Shown here in pieces: positions 24,264 through 32,926 of a stretch of DNA of 38,952 nucleotides; the first letter of the stretch is position 1; the number at the start of each line of letters is the position of its first letter. The stretch comes from Solobacterium sp. (GTDB taxonomy: Bacteria > Bacillota_I > Bacilli_A > Erysipelotrichales > Erysipelotrichaceae). The translations under genes and the position numbers were made by a program. The DNA lies in the NCBI GenBank assembly GCA_017459725.1, contig JAFUCL010000088.1, positions 1 through 38,952 on the forward strand. The letters run 5' to 3'. Below the pieces are notes generated by a model, which was not told the origin of the DNA, did not search any database, and saw only the letters and a list, made by a program, of their open reading frames with translations.

Positions 24264-26204
24264 TCAGCTTTCGGCAGCACTGCCTGTGTACAGCTGATAG
24301 TATCTGCCTTTCTTGGCAATCAGATCATCGTGGTTGCCGCGTTCAATGATGCGTCCCTGTTCAAGGACCATAATGCAGTCACTGTTGCGGACCGTTGACA
24401 GACGGTGTGCAATCACGAATGTGGTGCGTCCCTTCATCAGAGCATCCATACCGCGCTGTACAAGCTTCTCGGTACGTGTATCGATAGAGGAAGTCGCTTC
24501 ATCGAGAATCATAACCGGCGGATCGGCAACGGCAGCTCTGGCAATGGCAATGAGCTGTCTCTGACCCTGGGAAAGATTGGAACCGTCTTCCGTCAGCATC
24601 GTGTTATATCCGTTCGGCAGACGGCGGATAAATCCGTCCGCATGCACAAGCTTCGCAGCTTCACGGCATTCATCATCGGTTGCTTCAAGACGGCCGTAGC
24701 GGATATTTTCCATAACCGTTCCCGTAAAGAGATGGGTATCCTGGAGAACGATGCCGAGTGAGCGGCGCAGATCAGGCTTCTTGATCTTGTTGATGTTGAT
24801 ATCGTCATAGCGGATCTTGCCGTCTGCTATGTCGTAGAAACGGTTGATCAGGTTTGTAATCGTTGTCTTACCGGCACCGGTTGAGCCTACAAAGGCAATC
24901 TTCTGACCGGGTTCGGCAAACAGCTGGATATCATGCAGAACAAGCTTCTCAGGCACATATCCGAAGTCCACGCCGTCCATCGTGACTTTGCCCTGCAGTC
25001 TCTGATACGTAACCGTGCCGTCGGCCTGATGAGGATGTCTCCATGCCCAAAGACCTGTACGTTCTTTGGTTTCCTCCAGAGTGCCGTCTTCCTTTTCTTT
25101 GACATTGACAAGTTCCACATATCCTTCATCAGCTTCCACCGGTTCATCCAGCATACTGAAGACACGGTCGGCACCGGCCATGGCCATGACAATCGTATTC
25201 ATCTGCATGGAAACCTGTGAAATCGGTCTGGAGAAGTTTCTGTTCAGGGAAAGGAATGTGACCAGTGTACCGAGGGTGAGTCCCCAGTCCGTGTTGATGG
25301 CAATGGCTGCACCGAGCATAGCACAGAGCACATAGCCGATGTTGCCGATATTGCCGTTGACAGGCATCATGATATTCGCAAACTTATTGGCGTTCATGCC
25401 GCTGCTGCGCAGATTCTCATTCAGTTCCGTGAATTCCTGGATGGCTTTGTCTTCGTGGCAGAAAACCTTGACGACTTTCTGTCCGCTGATCATCTCTTCA
25501 ATATAACCGTTGACACGGCCCAGGTCGCGCTGCTGTGCAACAAAGAATCCGCGTGATCTGCCGGCCAGTTTCTTTGAAACAAACAGCGTAATCCCGACCA
25601 TTACCAATGACAGGCAGGTCAGCGGTATGCTGAGAATCACCATTGAGGTAAATGTACTGACAATCGTAATCAGGGAGTTGAACAGCTGCGGAATCGTTTG
25701 CCCGATCAGCTGACGCAGTGTATCAATATCATTCGTATACACCGACATGATATCGCCGTGGCTGTGGGTATCAAAATACTTGATCGGCAGTTTCTCCATG
25801 TGCGAGAACAGTTCGACACGCAGTTTCGCCATCGTGCCCTGACCTACGGTAACCATTGTTCTCTGCTGCAGGTATGCCGCAATGACACCGATCAGCAGCA
25901 CTGCCGCAAGCCGCATCAGCCTTGCCGCAAGCGGACCGTAATCAGGCACCGCACTGCCGAGCAATGGTGCAATATACTGGTCAATCAGGGTTCTGGTAAA
26001 GAGCGTTGACTGCAGCTGTGTGTAAACCGTAACGGCAATGCAGAAGAGGACGAACAGATAATGCCACTTATAGTACCGCATCATGTAGCGGAGCACACGC
26101 ATCAGTGTTCCTGCCTTCTTGCGGTCCATTTTGCCCGCCGGCATGCCGCGCATTCCGCGTCCGCCCGGACCGCGTGTAGGCCGGGTGTTATTTTGCCTCG
26201 TCAA
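24264..26204 (-). CDS. ABC exporter half-transporter with the canonical ATP site
   Basis: This protein of about 646 residues has an N-terminal tail rich in Gly/Arg, a six-helix type IV exporter domain (about 35-340) and a nucleotide-binding domain. Walker A is GSTGAGKTT, the signature is LSQGQRQL, and Walker B is VMILDEATSSID with the catalytic Glu. It pairs with the upstream gene, whose Walker B lacks that Glu, giving the asymmetric heterodimer known from BmrCD/TM287-288. An insert of about 40 residues with an acidic KEKEDGTLEETKE stretch precedes the NBD. The TTG at 26204 has AGGAGG 8 nt upstream; the GTG at 26210 is too close to that site. It overlaps the first exporter gene by about 17 nt. 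Confidence 0.92.
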   Translation of the reverse strand: MTRQNNTRPTRGPGGRGMRGMPAGKMDRKKAGTLMRVLRYMMRYYKWHYLFVLFCIAVTVYTQLQSTLFTRTLIDQYIAPLLGSAVPDYGPLAARLMRLAAVLLIGVIAAYLQQRTMVTVGQGTMAKLRVELFSHMEKLPIKYFDTHSHGDIMSVYTNDIDTLRQLIGQTIPQLFNSLITIVSTFTSMVILSIPLTCLSLVMVGITLFVSKKLAGRSRGFFVAQQRDLGRVNGYIEEMISGQKVVKVFCHEDKAIQEFTELNENLRSSGMNANKFANIMMPVNGNIGNIGYVLCAMLGAAIAINTDWGLTLGTLVTFLSLNRNFSRPISQVSMQMNTIVMAMAGADRVFSMLDEPVEADEGYVELVNVKEKEDGTLEETKERTGLWAWRHPHQADGTVTYQRLQGKVTMDGVDFGYVPEKLVLHDIQLFAEPGQKIAFVGSTGAGKTTITNLINRFYDIADGKIRYDDININKIKKPDLRRSLGIVLQDTHLFTGTVMENIRYGRLEATDDECREAAKLVHADGFIRRLPNGYNTMLTEDGSNLSQGQRQLIAIARAAVADPPVMILDEATSSIDTRTEKLVQRGMDALMKGRTTFVIAHRLSTVRNSDCIMVLEQGRIIERGNHDDLIAKKGRYYQLYTGSAAES

Positions 26205-27930
26205 AGTCACCGCCTCCTTTCACCTGTGTCTCATAGATATCCGCATAGATATCATTTGTCTTCAGCAGATTCTCATGTGTATCAAACGCATCAACGCGTC
26301 CGTCATCCATGACGATGATTCTGTCCGCATTCTTCACACTGGAAATTCTCTGCGCAATGATCAGCTTGGTTGTGCCCGGAATCTTCTTCGCAAACGCAGC
26401 CTGGATACGGGCATCGGTGCCGGTATCCACAGCACTTGTCGAGTCATCGAGAATCAGCACCTTGGGATCCTTCAGCAGTGCTCTTGCAATGCACAGACGC
26501 TGTTTCTGTCCGCCGGAGAAGTTGGCGCCGCTCTGTTCCACTTCGGCATCAAGACCTGCCGGCAGAGCTCTGATGAAGTCATCCGCACAGGCGCTCTCAA
26601 GAGCTGCCCAGCACTCTTCATCCGTCGCATCTTCCTTGCCCCACTGCAGATTGGAACGTACGGTTCCGGAGAACAGTTCATTCTTCTGCAGCACCACGGA
26701 TACTTTGTTGCGGAGAGCTTCCGTATCATAGTCGCGCACATCATGTCCGCCGATTTCCACGGAACCGTTCTTGACATCATACAGACGTGACAGCAGTGCC
26801 ACCAGCGAGGACTTGCCGGAACCGGTGCTGCCGATAATGCCGATGTTTTCACCGGAATGAATGTGCAGATCAATATCCTTCAGCGTATCCTCACCGCTGC
26901 CGGTGCGGTATGCAAAGTCAACATGATTGAAGTCAATCTGACCGTTTTCAACCGTATTGATCGGGTTCTCCGGATTCTGAATATCCGGAACTTCCGTCAG
27001 GACTTCATAGATACGGCGCAGGCTTGCCATGGACATGGAGATCATGACAAACACCATGGACAGCATCATCAGTGACATCAGGATCTGCATGACATAGCTG
27101 AACATCGAAGTCAGATTACCGGTTGTCATGTCACCGGCGACTACATGTCTCGCTCCGAACCAGCTGATGGCAATGATGCATCCGTACACGGTCAGGTTCA
27201 TAACCGGTGCATTCAGAGCAATGACACGCTCTGCTCTGACAAACATACCGCGGATACCTTCCGCTGCCTTCCTGAATTTCTCATTTTCATAATCTTCACG
27301 GACAAATGATTTCACAACGCGGATGCTGGAGACATTTTCCTGTACGCTTCCGTTCAGTTCATCATATTTCTGGAAGACAATATTGAACAGTTTGCCTACT
27401 CTGGTATGAATGAATGACAGAGCGATGCCCAGGAAGATCAGCGCCACCACAAACACCAGTGACAGGGAGGGACTGATCCGGACGCACATGATGACTGCCA
27501 TGATCAGCATCAGCGGTGTTCTCACCGCAATTCTGATCAGCATCTGGAATGCGTTCTGAATGTTTGTCACATCCGTTGTCATACGGGTAACCAGACCTGC
27601 CGTGCTGAACTTATCGATATTGGCAAACGAGAACGTCTGCACTTTCTCATAAACAGCCTGGCGCAGATTTGCCGCAAAACCGGTCGAAGCGATTGCACCG
27701 TGCTGTCCTGCCTGAATACCGCAGAACAATGATACAAATGCCAGTGCCAGCATGATCAGTCCGTATTTATATACAGCGGCCATGTTGCCGGGGGTAATGC
27801 CCTGGTCGATCAGTGAGGCGATGATATACGGAAGCAGCGTTTCCATGAGCACTTCGCCGGCTGTAAACAGCGGTGTCAGGATTGCATTCTTCTTATACTT
27901 GCCCACATAACCCAATAAGAGTGAAATCAT
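26188..27930 (-). CDS. ABC exporter half-transporter with a degenerate ATP site
   Basis: This 580-residue exporter subunit has six membrane helices (about 15-310) and an NBD with Walker A GSTGSGKSS, signature FSGGQKQR, and Walker B VLILDDSTSAVD. The residue after the Walker B Asp is Asp instead of Glu, the mark of the non-hydrolysing site in heterodimeric exporters. It begins 4 nt after the MarR gene and translation runs into the second subunit. Multidrug or peptide export is the usual role; the substrate is unknown. The ATG is preceded by AAAGGAATTG. Confidence 0.92.
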   Translation of the reverse strand: MISLLLGYVGKYKKNAILTPLFTAGEVLMETLLPYIIASLIDQGITPGNMAAVYKYGLIMLALAFVSLFCGIQAGQHGAIASTGFAANLRQAVYEKVQTFSFANIDKFSTAGLVTRMTTDVTNIQNAFQMLIRIAVRTPLMLIMAVIMCVRISPSLSLVFVVALIFLGIALSFIHTRVGKLFNIVFQKYDELNGSVQENVSSIRVVKSFVREDYENEKFRKAAEGIRGMFVRAERVIALNAPVMNLTVYGCIIAISWFGARHVVAGDMTTGNLTSMFSYVMQILMSLMMLSMVFVMISMSMASLRRIYEVLTEVPDIQNPENPINTVENGQIDFNHVDFAYRTGSGEDTLKDIDLHIHSGENIGIIGSTGSGKSSLVALLSRLYDVKNGSVEIGGHDVRDYDTEALRNKVSVVLQKNELFSGTVRSNLQWGKEDATDEECWAALESACADDFIRALPAGLDAEVEQSGANFSGGQKQRLCIARALLKDPKVLILDDSTSAVDTGTDARIQAAFAKKIPGTTKLIIAQRISSVKNADRIIVMDDGRVDAFDTHENLLKTNDIYADIYETQVKGGGDFDEAK

Positions 27931-27934
27931 TGCA

Positions 27935-28381
27935 TCAATTCCTTTCTGTGTCCGGAGTATCGTTGATATTGTTGTAGATTCTGTCCAGATACGTATTCAG
28001 TGTTTCCAGCTCCAGTTCGCTGAAACCTGCTTTGAGTCTTCTTTCATACGCGTCAAGACGTTCTTTTTCCTCGTTGAGAAGCGCTCTGCCTTTATCCGTC
28101 AGCCTGATGCACTTAACGCGCCGGTCTTCCGGCAGTACAAAGCCTTCCACGAGATTCTTCGCTTCCAGTCTTGAGGCAATGCCGGCCATGGTTGCCTGGG
28201 CAACCTCAAACTGCTTTTCAAGTTTTTTGAGGGTTGATGTATTGTTGTCCGCATGGCGCAGAAGATGCACCATGACCCTGATCTGCGTAAACGTCAGGTT
28301 GTGCTGCTGCAGTTTGCTGTTGGCATTGCGGTTCATCTCATCCGCAAGCCGTTTGATTTTCCATCCGATATCGTTTTTCAT
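27935..28381 (-). CDS. MarR-family regulator of the ABC exporter operon
   Basis: This 148-residue winged-helix protein has the MarR layout: an N-terminal dimer helix, LTFTQIRVMVHLLRHADNN, the recognition part FEVAQATMAGIASRLEAKNLVE, and the wing VLPEDRRVKCIRLTDKGRALL. It is the first gene of the exporter operon and is probably autoregulatory, released by a compound exported by the transporter (a common arrangement). ATG 28381 is used because AGGTGATT is its ribosome site; the preceding GTG lies within that site. Confidence 0.92.
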   Translation of the reverse strand: MKNDIGWKIKRLADEMNRNANSKLQQHNLTFTQIRVMVHLLRHADNNTSTLKKLEKQFEVAQATMAGIASRLEAKNLVEGFVLPEDRRVKCIRLTDKGRALLNEEKERLDAYERRLKAGFSELELETLNTYLDRIYNNINDTPDTERN

Positions 28382-28423
28382 AATCACCTGATTTCCGTAA
28401 CTGCGCTATATACGCTGTAAACT

Positions 28424-28451
28424 ATTATAGAATTCAAAAGCATACTGTCAA
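28424..28451 (-). promoter_or_regulatory. Promoter of the MarR-ABC operon
   Basis: On the minus strand TTGACA (28446-28451) and TATAAT (28424-28429) are both exact, with 16 nt between. Two copies of TATGCT and the imperfect dyad CTATCAA...TTGACAG overlap the -35 box. CTATA...TATAG brackets the start region. These are candidate MarR operators, fitting autorepression of a strong promoter. Confidence 0.8.
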
Positions 28452-28546
28452 TAGCGCGCTTTTGATAGCATACGTTTATTTTTGTCAAATATCATGGACA
28501 CTGAAAACGACAGCCTTTTTCCTGCCGTTTCATATCTTTCTGTTTG

Positions 28547-28552
28547 TATAAT
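28547..28552 (+). promoter_or_regulatory. Predicted -10 box of the ade promoter
   Basis: TATAAT lies 34 nt before the start codon. The -35 is weak. Upstream, a partly paired AAACG/CGTTT stem (about 28504-28532) could be an operator. I see no purine riboswitch core. Confidence 0.5.
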
Positions 28553-28585
28553 GAAGAAGAATACACTGCCAAGGAGGAAACTCAG

Positions 28586-30355
28586 ATGTCTGAAATCAAG
28601 CATTATGTTGAAGCTGCACAGGGCCGCATGCCGCTGGATCTGAAAATCTGCGGAGCCAAAGTCGTCAATGTGTTTAATGACACGGTACAGAAACAGGATA
28701 TCGGCATTGTCGGGAAAAAGATTGTCTGTGTCGGTGACCTCTCATCCCATCCTGCCGCGGAAACAATCAATGCGGAAGGAACATATGCCCTGCCCGGTTT
28801 CATCGATTCCCATATGCATGTGGAAAGCAGCATGCTGACACCGGCAAACTTTGCCAAAGTCGCATTGCTGAACGGTACAACCAGCTGTGCTGCAGATCCG
28901 CACGAAATCGGCAATGTACTGGGCTTCACCGGTGTACAGGCACTCATTGATGCCGCTGCCGGTCTCCCGCTTCACATTTACTTCTACGCGCCTTCTACGA
29001 TTCCCTCCGCACCCGGTTTTGAAGATTCCGGATTTGCGGTCGGTGCCGAAGAGACGGAACGCTTCATGAACAATCCGGGTATTCACGGACTCGGTGAGAT
29101 CATGGATTTCAACGGTGTTGCCAACGGCGAAGATCTGATTCTTTCCGTCATCGAAACAGCTGCCCGCCACGGTGCAGTCATCGATGGTCATGTTCCGGTG
29201 CTGACCGGCTGGAAACTGCAGGCATTCAGGGCATCAGGCATTGACTCTGACCACTGTGTGGACAATCCCGAAAAACTGCTTGAGGATATCTCCCTGGGCA
29301 TTACCGCCGAAGTACAGGGCAACAACATGTCACCGGAGCTTGCCAGGGTTCTGAATGAAGCTCCCGTAAACAATCGTCTCTGCATCTGTACGGACGATGT
29401 TTCCCTGACGGTTCTGCTGCATAACGGCCATCTCAATTACGCGGTTGAAAAAGCCATTGCTATGGGCCTGGATCCGCTGAAAGCAATCCGCTTCGCCACG
29501 ATCAACGCTGCCGACCGCATGCGCCTGTATGATACCGGCGCCATTGCTCCGGGACGTATTGCGGATATACAGCTGGTGCCGGATATCTGTCATCCGAAAC
29601 CTGTCACCGTCCTGTCTGAAGGACATGTCGTTGTCAAAGACGGCAGGTTCATTGCCGAAGTGAAAGAGAATACTTTCCCGGAAGAACTGTACCATTCCGT
29701 TGAACTCAGTCCCCTCAGGGAAGAAGACTTCAGATCATTGATTGATATTGATAAGGAATGCGGCGGTACAGCACTGATCAACATGATGACGATTACCGGA
29801 TCTGTTTTCCGGACGGCCAAAGTGCAGCAGGAACTTCCGTTCTCTTATGCAGGAGACGGCAAAGGTCTGCTGGACTATACCGGTTACGTCAAACTGATGA
29901 TCTTCAACCGCCACGGTATACGGCAAAGTGCATTTGACTTTATTGAGGGCATGGGTGACATCAGCGGGGCCGTTGCCATTACCTATGGACACGATTCCCA
30001 CAATCTATGCGTATACGGCTCAAATGACAGGGATATGGCAGCTGCCGCAAATGCTGTTATCGAAACACAGGGTGGCTTCTCCGTCGCACAAAACGGCAAA
30101 GTCATTTCACTGGTGCCGCTGCCCATCGCCGGACTGCTGACGCCGGAGGATCCCGATACCATGCTGAAAGCATCCGATGAATTCTGTGAAGCATGCCGCA
30201 CGATCGGATTCACTTCATTGGATAATCCCCTGCACTTCTTCACGTTCATGCCGCTGGCCGTATGTCCGGAAATCCGATGCACTGACAAAGGCCTGATCGA
30301 TGTCGTAAACAAAACACTGCTTCCGCTGACAGAAAAGATTACTTATAAGGAGTAG
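28586..30355 (+). CDS. ade: Adenine deaminase
   Basis: This 589-residue amidohydrolase converts adenine to hypoxanthine plus ammonia in purine salvage. Visible motifs are the metal-binding GFIDSHMHVESSMLTP, DPHEIGNVLG, GLGEIMDFNGV, VIDGHVPVLTG and the CTDDVS region. The C-terminal domain ends HFFTFMPLAVCPEIRCTDKG, typical of Ade. Length fits the family (about 570-600). The ATG at 28586 follows AAGGAGG by 8 nt; an upstream in-frame reading to 28544 is left out. The next gene begins 3 nt after the stop, so the two are co-transcribed. Confidence 0.95.
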   Translation: MSEIKHYVEAAQGRMPLDLKICGAKVVNVFNDTVQKQDIGIVGKKIVCVGDLSSHPAAETINAEGTYALPGFIDSHMHVESSMLTPANFAKVALLNGTTSCAADPHEIGNVLGFTGVQALIDAAAGLPLHIYFYAPSTIPSAPGFEDSGFAVGAEETERFMNNPGIHGLGEIMDFNGVANGEDLILSVIETAARHGAVIDGHVPVLTGWKLQAFRASGIDSDHCVDNPEKLLEDISLGITAEVQGNNMSPELARVLNEAPVNNRLCICTDDVSLTVLLHNGHLNYAVEKAIAMGLDPLKAIRFATINAADRMRLYDTGAIAPGRIADIQLVPDICHPKPVTVLSEGHVVVKDGRFIAEVKENTFPEELYHSVELSPLREEDFRSLIDIDKECGGTALINMMTITGSVFRTAKVQQELPFSYAGDGKGLLDYTGYVKLMIFNRHGIRQSAFDFIEGMGDISGAVAITYGHDSHNLCVYGSNDRDMAAAANAVIETQGGFSVAQNGKVISLVPLPIAGLLTPEDPDTMLKASDEFCEACRTIGFTSLDNPLHFFTFMPLAVCPEIRCTDKGLIDVVNKTLLPLTEKITYKE

Positions 30356-30358
30356 CAT

Positions 30359-30721
30359 ATGGAAAAGCCCAGACTTGAACTCATGAGTGATCATGAGTTG
30401 CTCATGGAACTGGTTGCAGAAAAGCGCCGCCAGGATACCGTCCGCACTGTCAAACTTTGCATTTACCTGATTCTGGCAGCTGTTGTCTGCGTTCTGCTGT
30501 TCATTTATGTGCCGCGGATCATCGAAGCATACCGCAGTGTCAAAGCAACGCTGAACCAGATTAAAGAGATAACAGACAAACTGCAGTCCACCTTCAGTAA
30601 AGTCGATTTTGAAAAGATGCAGTCAACACTGGAAAAGATGGATTTTGATGAACTGCAGCAGTCTCTCGAGACGGTCCGTTCCTTCCTCAACCGTCTGCAG
30701 ACCATCTTCGGAGGATTCTGA
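30359..30721 (+). CDS. Small membrane protein with a long coiled-coil tail
   Basis: This 120-residue protein has a charged N-terminal part (1-28), one transmembrane segment (about 31-53, LCIYLILAAVVCVLLFIYV) and a helical tail with heptads of hydrophobic residues (about 60-115; KEITDKLQSTFSKVDFEKM and a near repeat EKMDFDELQQSLETV). The repeat of VDFEKMQSTL and MDFDELQQSL suggests internal duplication. It is coupled to ade by a 3-nt gap and closed by a terminator. No family is recognised; it might scaffold or anchor a partner at the membrane. Confidence 0.75.
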   Translation: MEKPRLELMSDHELLMELVAEKRRQDTVRTVKLCIYLILAAVVCVLLFIYVPRIIEAYRSVKATLNQIKEITDKLQSTFSKVDFEKMQSTLEKMDFDELQQSLETVRSFLNRLQTIFGGF

Positions 30722-30728
30722 TCTGTAC

Positions 30729-30756
30729 AGGAAACCGTACATGCGGTTTCCTTTTT
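30729..30756 (+). terminator. Terminator of the ade operon
   Basis: AGGAAACCG (30729-30737) pairs exactly with CGGTTTCCT (30744-30752) across a 6-nt loop and is followed by T-rich sequence. The stem starts 8 nt after the stop codon. Confidence 0.9.
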
Positions 30757-30818
30757 CTACTGTGCTTCATACTTGACGCGTGTTATATAATGTTCTCGCA
30801 GAAAGAAGGTAACAACAA

Positions 30819-31904
30819 ATGACTAAAGTAAATGTAATCTCCGGCTTTCTCGGAGCAGGCAAAACTACTCTGATACAGAAACTGATCAAGGATGTATTCC
30901 AGGGTCAGAAAGTTGTCCTCGTAGAAAACGAATTCGGTGAAATCGGCATTGACGGCGGTTTCCTGAAAGAAGCAGGCATTGAAATCACTGAGATCAACAG
31001 CGGATGCATCTGCTGCACCCTGCAGGGTCCCTTCGAAGAAGCCCTGAAACAGATCGTGGAGCGTTTCCATCCGGATCACATCATCATTGAACCCTCCGGT
31101 GTAGGCAAACTGTCCGATATCCTTCTTGCCATCAAGACAATTGACGGACTTGAACTCGACAGCTACAGCACTGTCGTGGATGCGGCCAGAGCAAAGGTCT
31201 ACCACCGTAACTTCAAGGAATTCTTCGATGATCAGATTGCCACAGCTTCCTGTGTGATTCTTTCCAGAACACAGAATGTCGATGCTGAAAAACTGCAGGC
31301 TGATGTTGATATCATCCGTGAACTGAATCCGGATGCACATATCATCACAACACCGTGGGATGAGCTCTCCGGCAAAACAATCTTTGAGGCAATGCAGAGC
31401 ACAACCAACGGCTTCCCTGAGATTCACGCTGATGATGATGAGGATGAGGACGAGCATCATCACCATGATCATGATGAAGATGAACATGAACATCATCATG
31501 ACCATGAAGAGCATGAACATCATCATCACCACAAGTTTGATGCGGAAGCAGTCAATGCCGGTCTTTCCGAAGGCAACCGCATTCATGTAGGCGATGAGGA
31601 TGAACATGAGCATCACCATCACCACCACGGACATGACGCTGATGAGATCTTCGATTCCATCGGTATCGAAACCATCAACAAGTATTCCGAAGAAGAAATC
31701 CGTGAAGCGCTCTCCAAGCTCGGTGAGAATGTGGTAAGAGCCAAGGGTATTGTTCCGGATCATGAGGGCAACTGGCTGTTCTTCGACTTTGTTCCGGGTG
31801 ACATTGATATCCGCAAAGGCAATCCTGCATATACCGGACTGATCACGGTTATCGGTGAGCACATCGATATTGAATATCTGAAGCAGGTATTCGGAGTCAG
31901 ATAA
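30819..31904 (+). CDS. CobW/COG0523 G3E GTPase with a long His-rich insert
   Basis: This 361-residue metal-chaperone-type GTPase has the P-loop GFLGAGKTT (9-17), the family's metal motif GCICC (62-66), and VENEFGEIGID. The usual NKxD base motif is replaced by SRTQN. Between about 203 and 275, two acidic stretches carry 24 His residues (runs of up to six), a large metal-loading arm. The C-terminal CobW domain follows (GIVPDHEGNWLFFDFVPG). COG0523 proteins deliver zinc, cobalt or iron-type metals to client enzymes. Adenine deaminase, a metalloenzyme, lies just upstream but behind a terminator, so a client link is only a guess. The stop overlaps the next start by one base (TAATG). TATAAT at 30786-30791 may be the -10. 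Confidence 0.92.
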   Translation: MTKVNVISGFLGAGKTTLIQKLIKDVFQGQKVVLVENEFGEIGIDGGFLKEAGIEITEINSGCICCTLQGPFEEALKQIVERFHPDHIIIEPSGVGKLSDILLAIKTIDGLELDSYSTVVDAARAKVYHRNFKEFFDDQIATASCVILSRTQNVDAEKLQADVDIIRELNPDAHIITTPWDELSGKTIFEAMQSTTNGFPEIHADDDEDEDEHHHHDHDEDEHEHHHDHEEHEHHHHHKFDAEAVNAGLSEGNRIHVGDEDEHEHHHHHHGHDADEIFDSIGIETINKYSEEEIREALSKLGENVVRAKGIVPDHEGNWLFFDFVPGDIDIRKGNPAYTGLITVIGEHIDIEYLKQVFGVR

Positions 31905-32842
31905 TGGCAGCACCGGTCTATCTGTTTACCGGGTTCCTGGACAGCGGCAAAACCACTCTGATCAAGGATACGCTGTGCGATGAAGACTTCATGCGGGGAA
32001 CCGACCGTACATTGATCATCTGTCTTGAACAGGGCGAAGTGGAATACACCAATGAATTCCTGGATGCTCACAATACATTCATTGAGTTCCTGGATGCGTC
32101 CACCCAGCTTACGGTGGAACGCATGCGGGAGCTGGATACCATCTATCATCCGAATCAGGTATTCATCGAATACAACGGCTCCGAATCAGTCAGCGAGACA
32201 CTTCTGTCCGGCATGCCTGATTTCTGGCCGCTGGTGGAAATTCTTACTACCGTGGATGCGTCCACATTCGGCAACTACATCAACAACATGCGTTCGCTGA
32301 TGTTTGAACAGCTGCGCTACAGTGACGTGGTTATCTGCAACCGCTGCACCGAAGATACAAGCGGTTCTCTGCTGCGCGGCAACATCAAAGCCATCAACCG
32401 CAGAGCACAGATTTTCTATGAAGGAAACTTCGGAGAACCTGTCAACCTCAAAGGCGGCACTCTTCCGTTCGACAAGAGCAAGCCTCTGATCGACATCAAG
32501 GATGACGACTACGGTCTGTGGTACATGGACGCTTCCGAGCATCCGGATGACTATGAAGGCAAATCCATCATTCTGCGCGGTGCATATGCGGAACCCCTGC
32601 AGAAACATCCGAACTCCTTCGTTCTCGGACGGCGGGCAATGGTATGCTGCTCGGAGGATACGGCATTGTGCGGCATTACGGTTACAGGTGTGAAAGTAAA
32701 AGCACTGAAGAAGAATGCCTGGTATGAAGTCGAAGGCAATCTGAAAACAGTTCCTGTGGCAGACGGGAAAACACTTGTTCTGTATGCCAGCGCCATCCGC
32801 AACTACAATGCACCGACAGACGAATTCGTATATTTCAGTTAA
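31904..32842 (+). CDS. CobW-like GTPase fused to a DUF1980/YcgQ-like C-terminal domain
   Basis: This 312-residue protein has an N-terminal P-loop VYLFTGFLDSGKTTLI (5-20) and the general G3E fold, but it lacks the CxCC motif and reads VICNRCTED in place of NKxD. Its last 100 residues match the C-terminal part of TIGR03943/YcgQ (DUF1980): NSFVLGRRAMVCCSEDTALCGI, then WYEVEGNL and APTDEFVYF. In Bacilli YcgQ works beside a YcgR permease and often a CobW protein, in a predicted metal-related system. Here GTPase and YcgQ-like domain are joined and no permease gene is visible. Translation is coupled to the His-rich GTPase, so the two may form a complex. Confidence 0.85.
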   Translation: MAAPVYLFTGFLDSGKTTLIKDTLCDEDFMRGTDRTLIICLEQGEVEYTNEFLDAHNTFIEFLDASTQLTVERMRELDTIYHPNQVFIEYNGSESVSETLLSGMPDFWPLVEILTTVDASTFGNYINNMRSLMFEQLRYSDVVICNRCTEDTSGSLLRGNIKAINRRAQIFYEGNFGEPVNLKGGTLPFDKSKPLIDIKDDDYGLWYMDASEHPDDYEGKSIILRGAYAEPLQKHPNSFVLGRRAMVCCSEDTALCGITVTGVKVKALKKNAWYEVEGNLKTVPVADGKTLVLYASAIRNYNAPTDEFVYFS

Positions 32843-32848
32843 TTATGC

Positions 32849-32875
32849 GAGGAAGCAGAAATGCTTCCTCTTTTT
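32849..32875 (+). terminator. Terminator of the GTPase pair
   Basis: GAGGAAGC (32849-32856) pairs with GCTTCCTC (32863-32870) across 6 nt and is followed by five T. Confidence 0.93.
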
Positions 32876-32877
32876 GC

Positions 32878-32926
32878 AAAAAAACACCGTATCCGGCATC
32901 ATTCAATGAAACCGGATATCGGTGTT
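32878..32926 (-). terminator. Terminator overlapping the end of the tetR-like gene
   Basis: On the minus strand a 14-bp stem with one bulged A (32883-32896 against 32912-32926) is followed by a T run. The stop codon (32899-32901) lies inside the loop, so the 5' arm encodes the last residues of the protein. Confidence 0.85.

Noticed and set aside
28391..28585. Possible purine riboswitch before ade
   Set aside because: No conserved three-way-junction core is seen. The leader from the TATAAT to the start codon is too short.
30773..30791. TTGACG close to TATAAT as a -35/-10 pair before the first GTPase
   Set aside because: The spacing is only 7 nt. The TATAAT may still serve as a -10 with a weak -35.
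31430..31640. Short CAT/GAT DNA repeats that look like a microsatellite or repeat array
   Set aside because: They encode the in-frame His/Asp/Glu insert of the CobW protein. They are not a CRISPR, as there are no regular spacers.
30783..31913. 376-residue minus-strand frame with Met/Ile-rich hydrophobic stretches
   Set aside because: It is the antisense of the His/Asp-rich GTPase insert (CAT/GAT codons read backwards as ATG/ATC). No ribosome site supports it.
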